Assembly (NCBI RefSeq): GCF_003946865.1
Contig: NZ_QXTH01000002.1
Span: 62,001 to 126,000, forward strand
Length of the DNA: 64,000 bases
Source: Antribacter gilvus
Lineage (GTDB): Bacteria > Actinomycetota > Actinomycetes > Actinomycetales > Cellulomonadaceae
Direction of reading: 5' to 3'
Shown piece after piece: positions 43,705 to 52,924 of this stretch; within the stretch, counting starts at the first letter, position 1; each line of letters begins with the position of its first letter. Below the pieces are notes generated by a model, which was not told where the DNA came from, did no database searches, and worked only from the letters and a program-made list of their open reading frames with translations. Both the position numbers and the translations under genes were made by a program.

Positions 43705-44370
43705 GTGCCCCGTATGGTCCTCGCCTCCCGCTCCCCCGCCCGCCTCGCGACGCTGAAGGCCGCCGGCGTCCGCCCGGACGTCCTGGTCTCCGGCGTCGAC
43801 GAGGAACGCGTCCTGTCCGACGCCGCCACCCGGTTCGGCGACCTCGACCCCGTCGACGCGGTGCTGATCCTGGCCCAGGCCAAGGCGGAGGACGTCGCGT
43901 CCACGCTGGAGTCGGGCGAGCACGAGATGCTCGCTGTGGAGGGCGACGAGATCGTCGTCGGCTGCGACTCCATGCTGGAGATCGACGGCGAGATCTACGG
44001 CAAGCCCGCCGGGCCCGACGAGGCGCGCGAGCGCTGGCGGGCGATGCGCGGCGGCCGCGGTGTGCTGCACACGGGGCACTGGATCGTGGACCTGCGGGAC
44101 GACGAGTCGGGCGGCACGGGCGCCACGATCGGCTCCACCAGCTCGACGACCATCTGGTTCGCGGACCTCGACGACGAGGAGATCGACGCGTACGTCGCCA
44201 CGGGCGAGCCGCTCGAGGTTGCGGGCGCGTTCACGATCGACGGGCTCGGCGGGCCCTACGTGGAGCGGATCGAGGGTGACCACCACGGCGTCGTCGGCCT
44301 CAGCCTGCCGCTCCTGCGCGAGCTGCTCGCCGAGATCGGCATCCCCTGGCGCGCCCTGCGGGCTGCGTAG
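43705..44370 (+). CDS. maf: Maf-like nucleotide pyrophosphatase
   Basis: 221 residues. Seen: the N-terminal MVLASRSPARLATLKAAGV, the phosphate-binding lysine region, GCDSMLEIDGEIYGKPAGPDEARERWRAM, TGHWIVDL and the C-terminal GAFTIDGLGGPYVERIEGDHHGVVGLSLP. It hydrolyses dTTP, UTP or modified NTPs to monophosphates. I chose the GTG with TACTCT seven bases upstream; the frame opens earlier within palindrome copy 3, but that leader is not family-like. Confidence 0.9.
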   Translation: MPRMVLASRSPARLATLKAAGVRPDVLVSGVDEERVLSDAATRFGDLDPVDAVLILAQAKAEDVASTLESGEHEMLAVEGDEIVVGCDSMLEIDGEIYGKPAGPDEARERWRAMRGGRGVLHTGHWIVDLRDDESGGTGATIGSTSSTTIWFADLDDEEIDAYVATGEPLEVAGAFTIDGLGGPYVERIEGDHHGVVGLSLPLLRELLAEIGIPWRALRAA

Positions 44371-44372
44371 CC

Positions 44373-44411
44373 GCGCCGGGTGCCTGTCGGGTTCCGACAG
44401 GCGCCCGGCGC
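44373..44411. terminator. Strong hairpin after maf
   Basis: An 18-bp stem (GCGCCGGGTGCCTGTCGG and complement with one G-T pair) closes a GTT loop, beginning two bases after the maf stop. There is no U-tract, common for actinobacterial terminators. Confidence 0.7.
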
Positions 44412-44547
44412 CGGGACCCGTCCTGACAGGTCCGGCCATGGTGGAACCCTCCAAACGTCCCCAGACGCGGTTGGCCCCTTTTCCAATCTTCGTGGTGAGG
44501 TTGCGCCGGAGGACCGACGGGCGTACCGAGACGCGTTACCGTGAGCC

Positions 44548-46335
44548 GTGCTCAGTTCAAGGATCACCAAGGTTCTCGTCGCGAACCGCGGGGAGATCGC
44601 CGTCCGCGTCGCGCGTGCGTGCGCCGACGCCGGCATCGCGTCGGTCGCCGTCTACGCGGACCAGGACCGCGAAGCCCTCCACGTGCGTCTCGCCGACGAG
44701 GCGTTCGCGCTCGGCGGGGCCCGCGCGGCCGAGACGTACCTGGACATGGGCAAGCTGCTCGATGTCGCCCGGCGGTCCGGCGCGGACGCCGTGCACCCCG
44801 GGTACGGCTTCCTCTCCGAGAACGCGCAGTTCGCCCAGGCCGTGATCGACGCGGGGATGATCTGGATCGGCCCGCCGCCGAGCGCCATCGACGCGCTGGG
44901 CGACAAGGTGAGCGCCCGTCACATCGCGCAGCGTGCCGGCGCGCCTCTGGTGCCCGGCACCGCGAACCCCGTGGCCGACGGCGCCGAGGTGCGCGCGTTC
45001 GCCGAGGAGCACGGCCTGCCGATCGCGATCAAGGCGGCCTTCGGCGGCGGCGGGCGCGGCCTCAAGGTCGCCCGGACGTTCGACGAGATCGACGAGCTCT
45101 TCGACTCGGCGGTGCGCGAGGCCACGGCGGCGTTCGGCCGGGGCGAGTGCTTCGTCGAGCGCTACCTCGACAAGCCGCGGCACGTCGAGACGCAGTGCCT
45201 CGCCGACCAGCACGGCAACGTCGTCGTCGTCTCCACCCGCGACTGCTCGCTCCAGCGCCGGCACCAGAAGCTCGTGGAGGAGGCCCCGGCCCCGTTCCTC
45301 ACGGCCGAGCAGGAGAAGTCCCTGTACACGGCGTCGGAGGCGATCCTCCGGGAGGCCGGCTACGTGGGCGCGGGCACCTGCGAGTTCCTCGTGGGCATGG
45401 ACGGCACCATCTCGTTCCTCGAGGTGAACACGCGACTCCAGGTGGAGCACCCCGTCACCGAGGAGGTCACGGGGATCGACCTGGTCCGTGAGCAGCTCCG
45501 CATCGCCGCGGGCGAGAAGCTGGGCTACCACTCGACCACGGTCCGCGGCCACTCCCTGGAGTTCCGCATCAACGGCGAGGACCCGGCCGCCGGCTTCCTC
45601 CCGGCGCCGGGCCGCATCACCACCCTGCGCTTCCCCTCCGGACCGGGCGTGCGCGTTGACACCGGCGTGGTCGAGGGCGACACGGTCTCGGGCGCGTTCG
45701 ACTCGATGATCGCCAAGCTCATCGTCACGGGTGCCACACGCGAGCAGGCGGTGCAGCGCGCCCGCCGCGCCCTGCGCGAGCTCGAGGTCCAGGGCATCCC
45801 CACGGTGGTGCCGTTCCACAAGGCCGTGCTGGAGTCGCCCGCGTTCGTCCCGACCGACGGCGGCCCCTTCCGCGTGCACACCCGCTGGATCGAGACGGAG
45901 TTCGCGGACACGGTCAAGGGTCTCGCCCCTGCCCAGGCCCCGGCCGTCGACGACGAGCCCGAGGTCCTGGCCGAGCGTGTCGTCGTCGAGGTGGGCGGCC
46001 GTCGGCTGGAGGTCGTCCTGCCGATCGGCCTGGGCGTCGCCGCGGGCCGGGCGCGGTCCGCCAACGCAGCCCGCCGTCCGGCGCGCCGCAGCGGGCCCAA
46101 GGCCGCCACGGCGAGCGGCACCACCCTCACGTCGCCCATGCAGGGCACCATCGTCAAGGTGGCGGTCGAGGAGGGGGCGCAGGTGACCGAGGGCGACCTC
46201 GTCGTCGTCCTGGAGGCCATGAAGATGGAGCAGCCCCTGGTGGCGCACCGGTCGGGGGTCGTCCGGTCCCTGGTCGCCGCGACGGGGGCGGGCGTCACCG
46301 CCGGGGCTCCCATCTGCGAGATCGTCTCCGAGTAG
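44548..46335 (+). CDS. Acetyl/propionyl-CoA carboxylase alpha subunit (biotin carboxylase + BCCP)
   Basis: 595 residues. The biotin carboxylase part (1-450) has [30 protein letters not shown], the ATP-grasp loop [30 protein letters not shown] and [26 protein letters not shown]-terminal biotinyl domain carries the target lysine in EAMKMEQP near 560. It carboxylates biotin with bicarbonate and ATP and hands CO2 to the beta subunit. TACCGT lies five bases before the GTG (leaderless). The partner subunits and BirA are encoded 5-8 kb upstream. Confidence 0.94.
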   Translation: MLSSRITKVLVANRGEIAVRVARACADAGIASVAVYADQDREALHVRLADEAFALGGARAAETYLDMGKLLDVARRSGADAVHPGYGFLSENAQFAQAVIDAGMIWIGPPPSAIDALGDKVSARHIAQRAGAPLVPGTANPVADGAEVRAFAEEHGLPIAIKAAFGGGGRGLKVARTFDEIDELFDSAVREATAAFGRGECFVERYLDKPRHVETQCLADQHGNVVVVSTRDCSLQRRHQKLVEEAPAPFLTAEQEKSLYTASEAILREAGYVGAGTCEFLVGMDGTISFLEVNTRLQVEHPVTEEVTGIDLVREQLRIAAGEKLGYHSTTVRGHSLEFRINGEDPAAGFLPAPGRITTLRFPSGPGVRVDTGVVEGDTVSGAFDSMIAKLIVTGATREQAVQRARRALRELEVQGIPTVVPFHKAVLESPAFVPTDGGPFRVHTRWIETEFADTVKGLAPAQAPAVDDEPEVLAERVVVEVGGRRLEVVLPIGLGVAAGRARSANAARRPARRSGPKAATASGTTLTSPMQGTIVKVAVEEGAQVTEGDLVVVLEAMKMEQPLVAHRSGVVRSLVAATGAGVTAGAPICEIVSE

Positions 46336-46377
46336 GCGGCCAGGTCATCATCGAGGCCTGACCCGTAGGCTCGTCCC

Positions 46378-46935
46378 GTGCCCGACGACGCCTCGCCGCC
46401 CACCCCGCCCCCCGGCCTCCACCGGCACGCCGGGGACGGCTGGGTGGCGTGCGAGGACCACCGGCACTGGGGCCTGTTCGGCGCGGCGGGCCTGCTCGTC
46501 GCCCGGCGCGACGCGTCGGGCGACGTCCGCGACGTGGTGCTCCAGCACCGGGCTCTCTGGTCGGACCTCGGCGGCACCTGGGGCATCCCGGGCGGCGCCC
46601 TGGCGCCGGGCGAGGAGCCGCTCGCCGGCGCGCTCCGCGAGGCCCTGGAGGAGGCCGCCGTGCACCCCGCCGACGTGCGGGTCGTCGGCACGTCCACCCT
46701 GCAGCACCCGGCGTGGCGGTACACGACCGTCGTCGCGGAGGAGGCGCCGGGCGCGACGGTCCGTCCGGCCCCCGCAGACCCCGAGAGCCTCGAGGTGCGC
46801 TGGGTCTCCCTGGACGAGCTCGCCACGCTGCCGCTCCTGCCCGCCTTCGCGGACGCGCTGCCGCGCCTCCTGTCGCTGCTGGACCACGGCGCGGCCGCGG
46901 CGCGGGACGAGCCACCCGGGTCCGCGGCGGGTTAG
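46378..46935 (+). CDS. NUDIX hydrolase
   Basis: 185 residues with the Nudix box in GALAPGEEPLAGALREALEEAAV (the final Gly replaced by Ala), preceded by LGGTWGIPGG. It hydrolyses a nucleoside diphosphate linked to another group; the substrate is unknown. A His- and Pro-rich N-terminal leader of about 30 residues precedes the fold. TAGGCT six bases before the GTG marks a leaderless start. The next gene follows within 10 bases. Confidence 0.88.
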   Translation: MPDDASPPTPPPGLHRHAGDGWVACEDHRHWGLFGAAGLLVARRDASGDVRDVVLQHRALWSDLGGTWGIPGGALAPGEEPLAGALREALEEAAVHPADVRVVGTSTLQHPAWRYTTVVAEEAPGATVRPAPADPESLEVRWVSLDELATLPLLPAFADALPRLLSLLDHGAAAARDEPPGSAAG

Positions 46936-46944
46936 GGTCGAGCA

Positions 46945-47412
46945 GTGCATATCCGGCTCACTCCCGTCGAGGCCCTGGGCCTCGCGAAGCTCAGCGGCCA
47001 GGCGCTGCCCCCCGTGATCAGCTCGGTCGCAGGGGACGGTGACGTGCTGCGGGTCGTCCTCGATCTCCGGCGCCTGGACTCCCTGCCCGGGCCGCTGCGA
47101 CTCGCGGTGAAGATCGCCCCCATCGTGCGTGCCGACGTGCGCGTGGAGTCCTTCGCCCGCGGCGTCGCCACCCTCGCCGTCGAGGCCAACGCGGCCGGCC
47201 TCCCCGCCCACAAGCTGCTCAGCCTCGCGGCCGCTCCGATCGAGCAGGCGGTGGCCCAGCAGGGCCTGCCGCCGGGCGTCGTGGACGTCCAGCCGGACGC
47301 GCGCATCGCGGTGGACGTGGAGCGCCTGCTCGACGCCAGGATGCCAGGCCTCACGGTCAGCTCCCTGCGGGTCCAGGACGGGCAGATCCTGGTGGACGGC
47401 ACCGTCTCCTGA
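46945..47412 (+). CDS. Hypothetical protein, actinobacterial
   Basis: 155 residues with no recognised domain. The pattern is a set of amphipathic beta strands (VLRVVLDLRRLD, LRLAVKIAPIVRADVRVESF, GVATLAVEAN) and a terminal strand pair (LTVSSLRVQDGQILVDGTVS), suggesting a small beta-rich soluble protein. TAGGGT six bases before the GTG indicates its own leaderless promoter despite the close NUDIX gene upstream. It converges on lpdA. Confidence 0.75.
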   Translation: MHIRLTPVEALGLAKLSGQALPPVISSVAGDGDVLRVVLDLRRLDSLPGPLRLAVKIAPIVRADVRVESFARGVATLAVEANAAGLPAHKLLSLAAAPIEQAVAQQGLPPGVVDVQPDARIAVDVERLLDARMPGLTVSSLRVQDGQILVDGTVS

Positions 47413-47421
47413 CGACGTCGC

Positions 47422-48963
47422 TCAGTGCGGCGTGACCCGTGCGTCCAGCACGCGCGCCGCCTCGGCGATCGACCCCGACAGCGACGGGTAGATGGTGAAC
47501 GCCGACGCGACGTCGTCGACCGTGAGGCGGTGCTGCACCGCGAGCGTCACGGGGAAGATCAGCTCGGACGCCCGCGGAGCCACCACCACGCCACCCAGCA
47601 CCACTCCCGCCTCGGGGTGCGCGAACAGCTTCACGAACCCGTCCCGCATGCCCAGCATCTTGGCGCGCGGGTTGCGCGCGAGGGGCAGCGTCGTCGTGAT
47701 GTAGCGCGAGCCCTGCGCCTTGAGGCGCTCCTCGCTGTACCCGACCGTCGCGATCTCGGGCGCGGTGAAGATGTTGGCGGCCACGGTGCCGAGTGCGAGC
47801 GGCGACACTCCCCCGCCCAGCGCGTGGTGCATCGCGATGCGCCCCTGCATGGCCGCCACGGAGGCGAGCGGCAGCACGCCGGTGCAGTCGCCGGCGGCGT
47901 AGACGCCGCGCACGGAGGTCCGGGACACCTTGTCCACCACGACGTGGCCCGACGCCGACAGGCGCACCCCCGCCTCCTCGAGGCCCAGCCCCTCGGTGGA
48001 CGGCACGGCACCCACGGCGATCAGGACGTGCGAGCCGTGGACGACCCGGCCGTCCGCGAGCGTCACCGCCACGCCGTCGTCCGTGCGCACGGCCGACTCG
48101 GCCCGGGAGCGCGACATGACGGTCATCCCGCGGGAGCGGAACACGCCCTCGAGCAGCTCGGCGGCGTCCTCGTCCTCGCCGGGCAGGACGCGGTCGCGGC
48201 TCGACACCAGGACGACGTCGGCCCCCAGCGCGTTGTACGCGCCCGCGAACTCGGCGCCCGTCACTCCCGACCCCACGACGATCAGCCGCTCGGGCAGCTC
48301 CGTGAGGTTGTACACCTGGGTCCAGGTGAGGATCCGGTCGCCGTCGGGCACGGCGGTGGGCAGGGTCCGCGGGGTCGCGCCCAGGGCGAGCAGGACGGCG
48401 TCGGCCTCCAGGCTCCGGGTGCCACCCCCGGGCACGTCCACGACCACGCGGCCGGGGCCGTCGAGCCGCCCGGTGCCGGTCACGATCTCCACGCCCTCGC
48501 GCTCGAGCCGCCCCCGGATGTCGGCGCTCTGCGCCCCCGCGAGCGCCAGGACGCGCGCGTTGACGGCGCGCAGGTCCACGAAGTGCTTGAGGTCCGACGC
48601 CGGCCGGGTCGCCTCGGGCGTGCCCGCCGCCCCGGGCGTGGGCGACGCCGCCAGGTACGGGCTGACCACGGGGATGTTGCCTGTGGCGAGGCTCACGGAG
48701 ACGTCCCCGGTGAGGTCGAGCTGGTCGGGCACGCGGATGCCGAGCTCGGGGGCGCGGTCGGCGATGGTCATCCACTCGGCGGTGGCGATCAGCGTCTTGG
48801 AGGGCACCACGTCCGTGAGGACCGCGGCGCCGCCCATGCCCTGGCGTTCCACGAGCGTGACGCGAGCCCCGAGGCTGCGGGCCACGAGCGCGGCCTCGTA
48901 GCCGCCGGGCCCCCCTCCGACGACGACGACGTGCGTGGGGGTCTCGGTGTTCTCGGCGCTCAC
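47422..48963 (-). CDS. lpdA: LpdA-type NAD(P)H quinone reductase lacking the redox disulfide
   Basis: 513 residues of the class I flavoprotein disulfide reductase fold: VVVVGGGPGGYEAALVARSLGARVTLVER, GSGVTGAEFAGAY, GVYAAGDCTGVLPLA and the dimerisation domain. The usual CxxxxC is replaced by GGAAVLTDVVPSK, so it cannot act as a dihydrolipoamide dehydrogenase. This matches Rv3303c-type NAD(P)H:quinone oxidoreductases. The GTG has CAGAAT seven bases upstream; an ATG three codons earlier is the alternative. It diverges from the purine nucleoside phosphorylase gene. Confidence 0.88.
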   Translation of the reverse strand: MSAENTETPTHVVVVGGGPGGYEAALVARSLGARVTLVERQGMGGAAVLTDVVPSKTLIATAEWMTIADRAPELGIRVPDQLDLTGDVSVSLATGNIPVVSPYLAASPTPGAAGTPEATRPASDLKHFVDLRAVNARVLALAGAQSADIRGRLEREGVEIVTGTGRLDGPGRVVVDVPGGGTRSLEADAVLLALGATPRTLPTAVPDGDRILTWTQVYNLTELPERLIVVGSGVTGAEFAGAYNALGADVVLVSSRDRVLPGEDEDAAELLEGVFRSRGMTVMSRSRAESAVRTDDGVAVTLADGRVVHGSHVLIAVGAVPSTEGLGLEEAGVRLSASGHVVVDKVSRTSVRGVYAAGDCTGVLPLASVAAMQGRIAMHHALGGGVSPLALGTVAANIFTAPEIATVGYSEERLKAQGSRYITTTLPLARNPRAKMLGMRDGFVKLFAHPEAGVVLGGVVVAPRASELIFPVTLAVQHRLTVDDVASAFTIYPSLSGSIAEAARVLDARVTPH

Positions 48964-49027
48964 GGACCCCATTCTGTCAGGCCGCCGGAGGGCAGCGCCG
49001 CCGCCGTGATGCGGATAACCTCGGAGC

Positions 49028-49867
49028 ATGACCACCGCACCTTCCCTCGACGACCCCATGACGGACCCGTTCGACGTGGCGCACGAGGCCGCAGAGTTCA
49101 TCGCCGCGAAGACGGGCGTGCCCGGCCACGACGTCGCGCTCGTGCTGGGCTCGGGCTGGGGCGGCGCGGCGGAGCTGCTCGGTGACGTGGTGGCGGAGAT
49201 CCCCACGGCGGAGATCCCGGGCTTCACCAAGCCGACGGTGAGCGGGCACCTCCCCGTGACGCGCTCGATCCGCGTGGAGCGTGCTGACGGCTCGACCCGC
49301 TACGCGCTGGTCCTCGGCTCGCGCACGCACCTCTACGAGGGGCACGGCCTGCGCCGGGTCGTGCACGGCGTGCGCACCGCCGCCGCCACCGGGGTCACCA
49401 CGATCGTCCTCACCAACGGGTGCGGCGGGCTGCACATGGCGTGGCGGCCGGGCCAGCCCGTGCTGATCCGGGACCACCTGAACCTCACGGGGCAGTCCCC
49501 CCTCGAGGGCGCCACGTTCGTGGACATGACGGACGTCTACACGCCCCGCCTGCGCGATCTCGCGCGGACGATCGACGCCGACCTGCCGGAGGGCGTGTAC
49601 GCCCAGTTCCGCGGGCCGCAGTACGAGACGCCGGCCGAGGTGCGCATGGCGGGCGTCCTGGGCGCCGACCTCGTCGGCATGTCGACGGGCCTGGAGGCCG
49701 TCGCGGCCCGGCAGTGCGGCCTCGACGTGCTCGGCATCTCGCTCGTCACCAACCTGGCGGCGGGCATCAGCCCCACGCCGCTCTCGCACGGGGAGGTCCT
49801 GGAGGCCGGCGCGGCGGCCGGTCCCCGGATCAGCGACCTGCTCGCGCGCATCGTCAAGCAGCTGTGA
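49028..49867 (+). CDS. Purine-nucleoside phosphorylase
   Basis: 279 residues of trimeric PNP: LVLGSGWGG phosphate loop, HLPVTRS, GSRTHLYEGHGL, LTNGCGGLH, FRGPQYETPAEVRM and MSTGLEAVAAR. It splits purine nucleosides into base and (deoxy)ribose 1-phosphate. TAACCT six bases before the ATG suggests a leaderless transcript. The phosphosugar mutase gene follows after 28 bp and can convert the sugar 1-phosphate to the 5-phosphate. Confidence 0.92.
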   Translation: MTTAPSLDDPMTDPFDVAHEAAEFIAAKTGVPGHDVALVLGSGWGGAAELLGDVVAEIPTAEIPGFTKPTVSGHLPVTRSIRVERADGSTRYALVLGSRTHLYEGHGLRRVVHGVRTAAATGVTTIVLTNGCGGLHMAWRPGQPVLIRDHLNLTGQSPLEGATFVDMTDVYTPRLRDLARTIDADLPEGVYAQFRGPQYETPAEVRMAGVLGADLVGMSTGLEAVAARQCGLDVLGISLVTNLAAGISPTPLSHGEVLEAGAAAGPRISDLLARIVKQL

Positions 49868-49895
49868 TCTCGCCTCGCCGAGGAGGTCGGACCGT

Positions 49896-51803
49896 ATGAC
49901 GTCCATCATCCCGCTCGACACCGACGAGCCCGGCTCCGACCCGGGCAGCGACGTCCAGGACCTGCTGGACCGCGCGGAGGCGTGGGCGCGGTCCGACGTC
50001 GACGAGGTGGACCGCGCGGAGCTGCGGGCGCTCCTGGACCGGGTGACGCACACGCCGCCGTCGGTCCGCAACGCCGACGCCGCGGCGAACCCGGCGCTGC
50101 GCGACCCCCGGCCCGCCCGGGTGCGCGCCGTCGCGCTGGCCGAGCTGCGCGACCGGTTCGCGGGGTCGCTGCAGTTCGGCACCGCAGGGCTGCGCGGCGC
50201 CATGGCGGCCGGGCCCAACCGGATGAACCGCGCCGTGGTGATCCGGGCCGCGGCGGGTCTGGGCACCTACCTGTCCTCCGCCCTCGACGGCGAGGACGAC
50301 GCGCCCCGCGTCGTCGTGGGCTACGACGCCCGGCACCGCTCCGCCCAGTTCGCGGAGGACACCGCGGCCGTCCTCACCGCCGCCGGGGCCGAGGTGCTCC
50401 TGCTGCCGCGCCCGCTGCCCACCCCGGTCCTCGCGTTCGCGGTGCGGCACCTGGACGCCGACGCCGGCGTGATGGTCACGGCGAGCCACAACCCGGCCGG
50501 CGACAACGGCTACAAGGTCTACCTCGGCGGACGCGTCGTGACCGACGCCGGGCAGGGCGCCCAGATCGTCCCGCCGTACGACGCGGGGATCGCCGCGGCG
50601 ATCGCCGCCGCGCCGCCCGCCGCCGACGTGGCGCGGGCGGGGTCCGGCTGGACCGTCCTGGGCCGGGACGTCGCGGAGGCGTACCTCGCGTCCGTCGCCG
50701 CGCTCACGGCCCGGTCCGACGGGATCCCGACGGGCTCGGCCCGCTCGCTGCGCATCGTCACCACGTCGCTGCACGGCGTGGGCGGCGTCCTCCTGGGGCG
50801 CGTGCTGTCCGACGCCGGCTTCCGCCACGTGGTCCCGGTGGAGGAGCAGCTCGACCCGGACCCACGCTTCCCCACCGTCGTGTTCCCCAACCCCGAGGAG
50901 CCGGGGGCGATCGACATGGCGCTGGCCGTGGCGCAGGACTGCGCCGCCGACGTCGTGCTCGCCAACGACCCCGACGCGGACCGGTGCGCGGTCGCGGTCC
51001 TCGACCCCGCCGTGGGCGCGTACCGCGGCCCGGAGACGGCGCGGTCGCAGGGCTGGCGCATGCTGCACGGCGACGAGGTGGGCGCGCTGCTCGGCTGGGA
51101 GACAGCCACGTTCGAGGCGGCCCGGGTCCGGGCCGGTGGCCCGGGCACCGAGGCCGGCGTGCTCGCGAGCTCCGTCGTCTCCTCGCGCCTCCTCGGCACG
51201 ATCGCGGCGCACCACGGCCTGCGGCACGCCACCACCCTGACCGGTTTCAAGTGGATCTCCCGCACGCCCGGGCTGGCGTTCGGCTACGAGGAGGCGCTGG
51301 GCTACTGCCTCGACCCCGCCCACGTGCGTGACAAGGACGGCCTGTCCGCTGCGGTCACCGTCGCCCTCCTCGCCGACCGCCTCAAGTCCCAGGGCCGCAC
51401 GCTGCTCGACGCCCTGGACGACATCGCGCGAGCCTGCGGCCTGTACGTGACGGACCAGCTGTCCGCGCGCTTCGACTCCCTGGACGACATCACGGGCACC
51501 ATGACCCGCCTCCGCGCGACCCCGCCCCGCACGCTCGCGGGCGTGGGCGTCGCCCGGGTCGTTGACCTCGCGTCGGGCTCGGACGGGCTCCCGCCCACCG
51601 ACGGCGTGATGCTGCTCGGCGCCGACGACACCCGGGTCATCGTCCGCCCCAGCGGCACCGAGCCCAAGGTGAAGTGCTACCTCGAGGTGGTGACCGCGGT
51701 GCCGTCCGACGCGACGACGGACGCCCTGGCCGAGGCCCGCGCGGACGCCGGCCGCAAGCTGGCGCGCATCAAGGACGACCTCCGGGCGGCGCTCGGCCTG
51801 TGA
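49896..51803 (+). CDS. Phospho-sugar mutase (phosphomannomutase/phosphopentomutase-like)
   Basis: 635 residues of the alpha-D-phosphohexomutase superfamily. The catalytic phosphoserine loop is TASHNPAGDNGYKVY near 197, the metal loop NDPDADRCAV near 357, the sugar loop GYEEALGYC and the phosphate loop RPSGTEPKVKCY. GAGGAGG nine bases upstream supports the ATG. The length matches the long mutase group acting as phosphopentomutase in nucleoside salvage, and the preceding purine nucleoside phosphorylase gene fits that role. Glucose or mannose phosphate use is also possible. Confidence 0.9.
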   Translation: MTSIIPLDTDEPGSDPGSDVQDLLDRAEAWARSDVDEVDRAELRALLDRVTHTPPSVRNADAAANPALRDPRPARVRAVALAELRDRFAGSLQFGTAGLRGAMAAGPNRMNRAVVIRAAAGLGTYLSSALDGEDDAPRVVVGYDARHRSAQFAEDTAAVLTAAGAEVLLLPRPLPTPVLAFAVRHLDADAGVMVTASHNPAGDNGYKVYLGGRVVTDAGQGAQIVPPYDAGIAAAIAAAPPAADVARAGSGWTVLGRDVAEAYLASVAALTARSDGIPTGSARSLRIVTTSLHGVGGVLLGRVLSDAGFRHVVPVEEQLDPDPRFPTVVFPNPEEPGAIDMALAVAQDCAADVVLANDPDADRCAVAVLDPAVGAYRGPETARSQGWRMLHGDEVGALLGWETATFEAARVRAGGPGTEAGVLASSVVSSRLLGTIAAHHGLRHATTLTGFKWISRTPGLAFGYEEALGYCLDPAHVRDKDGLSAAVTVALLADRLKSQGRTLLDALDDIARACGLYVTDQLSARFDSLDDITGTMTRLRATPPRTLAGVGVARVVDLASGSDGLPPTDGVMLLGADDTRVIVRPSGTEPKVKCYLEVVTAVPSDATTDALAEARADAGRKLARIKDDLRAALGL

Positions 51804-51807
51804 TCCG

Positions 51808-51826
51808 GCCGGTTAGGCTTACCTCA
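51808..51826 (+). promoter_or_regulatory. DtxR/IdeR iron box over the promoter of the siderophore-interacting protein gene
   Basis: GGTTAGGCTTACCT matches the core of the 19-bp DtxR/IdeR consensus at 14 of 19 positions. It contains TAGGCT, the likely -10, nine bases before the ATG. Iron-loaded DtxR bound here would block transcription. Confidence 0.75.
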
Positions 51827-51828
51827 CC

Positions 51829-52659
51829 ATGACAGAGAACCCGGCAGGAGAGGCCCGGCGCCGCAAGGGCGTACCCACCACCGCCACGGTCCGGCGCGCA
51901 CGTCACGTGACGCCGCACATGATCCGGGTGACGCTCGGCGGCCCTGCTCTGGCGGTGCTCGATCCGCTCCCGTTCACCGACCGCTACGTCAAGCTCGTGC
52001 TCGGCGAGCTCGAGGACGGGCGGCCGCTCCTGCGGACGTACACGGTCCGCGCTGTGCGCGGCACCGGCGAGGCCGTGGAGTGGGACGTCGACGTGGTGGT
52101 GCACGGCACGGACGGCGCGCTCGAGGGAGTGGGCGGGCCGTGGGCCGCTGGTGCCCGGCCGGGCGACGAGGTCACCTTCCTGGGCCCGGGCGGCGACTAC
52201 GCCCCCGGGGCGGACGCCCCCTGGCACCTGCTCATGGGCGACGAGTCGGCGCTCCCCGCCGTCGCCGCAGCGCTCGAGGCCCTCCCCGGCGGCGCGGTGG
52301 CCCGTGCGTTCGTCGAGGTGGCCGACGCCGCGGAGCGCCAGGAGCTCACGACGCACGGTGACGTGCTCGTCACCTGGGTGCACCGCCAGGACGGGGGCGA
52401 CCTGGCCGCTACCGTGCGCGCGGCGCACGCCGCGGGAGACCTGCCGGCCGGCGCACCCCAGGTCTTCCTGCACGGTGAGGCGGCGTGCGTGCGCGGCCTG
52501 CGCCGGTGGGTACGCACCGACCTGGGGGTGCCCCGGGAGCGGCTCTCGGCCTCCGGGTACTGGCGCCGCGGGCGCACCGACGAGGGCTGGCGCGCCGAGA
52601 AGCAGGACTGGAAGGCAGCCGTCGAGCGGGATGACCTAGCACTGGTCGCAGCCCACTAG
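51829..52659 (+). CDS. Siderophore-interacting protein (ferric-siderophore reductase)
   Basis: 276 residues of the ViuB/YqjH family. The FAD-binding barrel has ARHVTPHMIRVTLGG and the RTYTVR motif (PLLRTYTVRAV), followed by GPWAAGARPGDEVTFLGPGG and the NAD(P)-binding half LLMGDESALPAVAAALEALP with FLHGEAACVRGLRRWV near the end. It reduces ferric siderophores in the cytoplasm to release iron. The overlapping DtxR box predicts expression under iron shortage. Confidence 0.93.
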   Translation: MTENPAGEARRRKGVPTTATVRRARHVTPHMIRVTLGGPALAVLDPLPFTDRYVKLVLGELEDGRPLLRTYTVRAVRGTGEAVEWDVDVVVHGTDGALEGVGGPWAAGARPGDEVTFLGPGGDYAPGADAPWHLLMGDESALPAVAAALEALPGGAVARAFVEVADAAERQELTTHGDVLVTWVHRQDGGDLAATVRAAHAAGDLPAGAPQVFLHGEAACVRGLRRWVRTDLGVPRERLSASGYWRRGRTDEGWRAEKQDWKAAVERDDLALVAAH

Positions 52660-52673
52660 GATTCGACTCACCG

Positions 52674-52725
52674 AGTGCGCATTCCTGAAGGCCACGCCGG
52701 GGCGTGGCGCACCAGGATGCGCACT
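52674..52725. terminator. 52-bp imperfect palindrome between the siderophore gene and the glycosyltransferase
   Basis: Outer arms AGTGCGCAT / ATGCGCACT and inner arms CCACGCC / GGCGTGG enclose a partly unpaired middle. It begins 15 bases past the siderophore-interacting gene's stop. It can fold as a long hairpin and so may end transcription, or be a single member of another palindromic repeat family. Confidence 0.5.
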
Positions 52726-52852
52726 TCGTCGTGTGCAAAGGGCATCAGGTGCGACCCTGCCTCTAGACGCCTAGAGTCAGGCTCGGGAGCGCGATCGCGA
52801 AGGCCCCGGAAAGCCCGCAGATCCGCAACTCATTCTCGTAACGAGTCTGCCG

Positions 52853-52858
52853 TACACT
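52853..52858 (+). promoter_or_regulatory. Candidate -10 for the glycosyltransferase fusion gene
   Basis: TACACT about 67 bases before the chosen ATG. It would give a leader of about 60 nt carrying the AAGGAG Shine-Dalgarno, unlike the leaderless genes around it. A CTCTAG-ACGC-CTAGAG inverted repeat lies some 80 bp upstream. Confidence 0.4.
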
Positions 52859-52924
52859 CGCGCCACCGTGAGCCCCCGACCCGGGACGACGGACCTGTCC
52901 ACATCTACTTCGCAAGGAGAAGCC

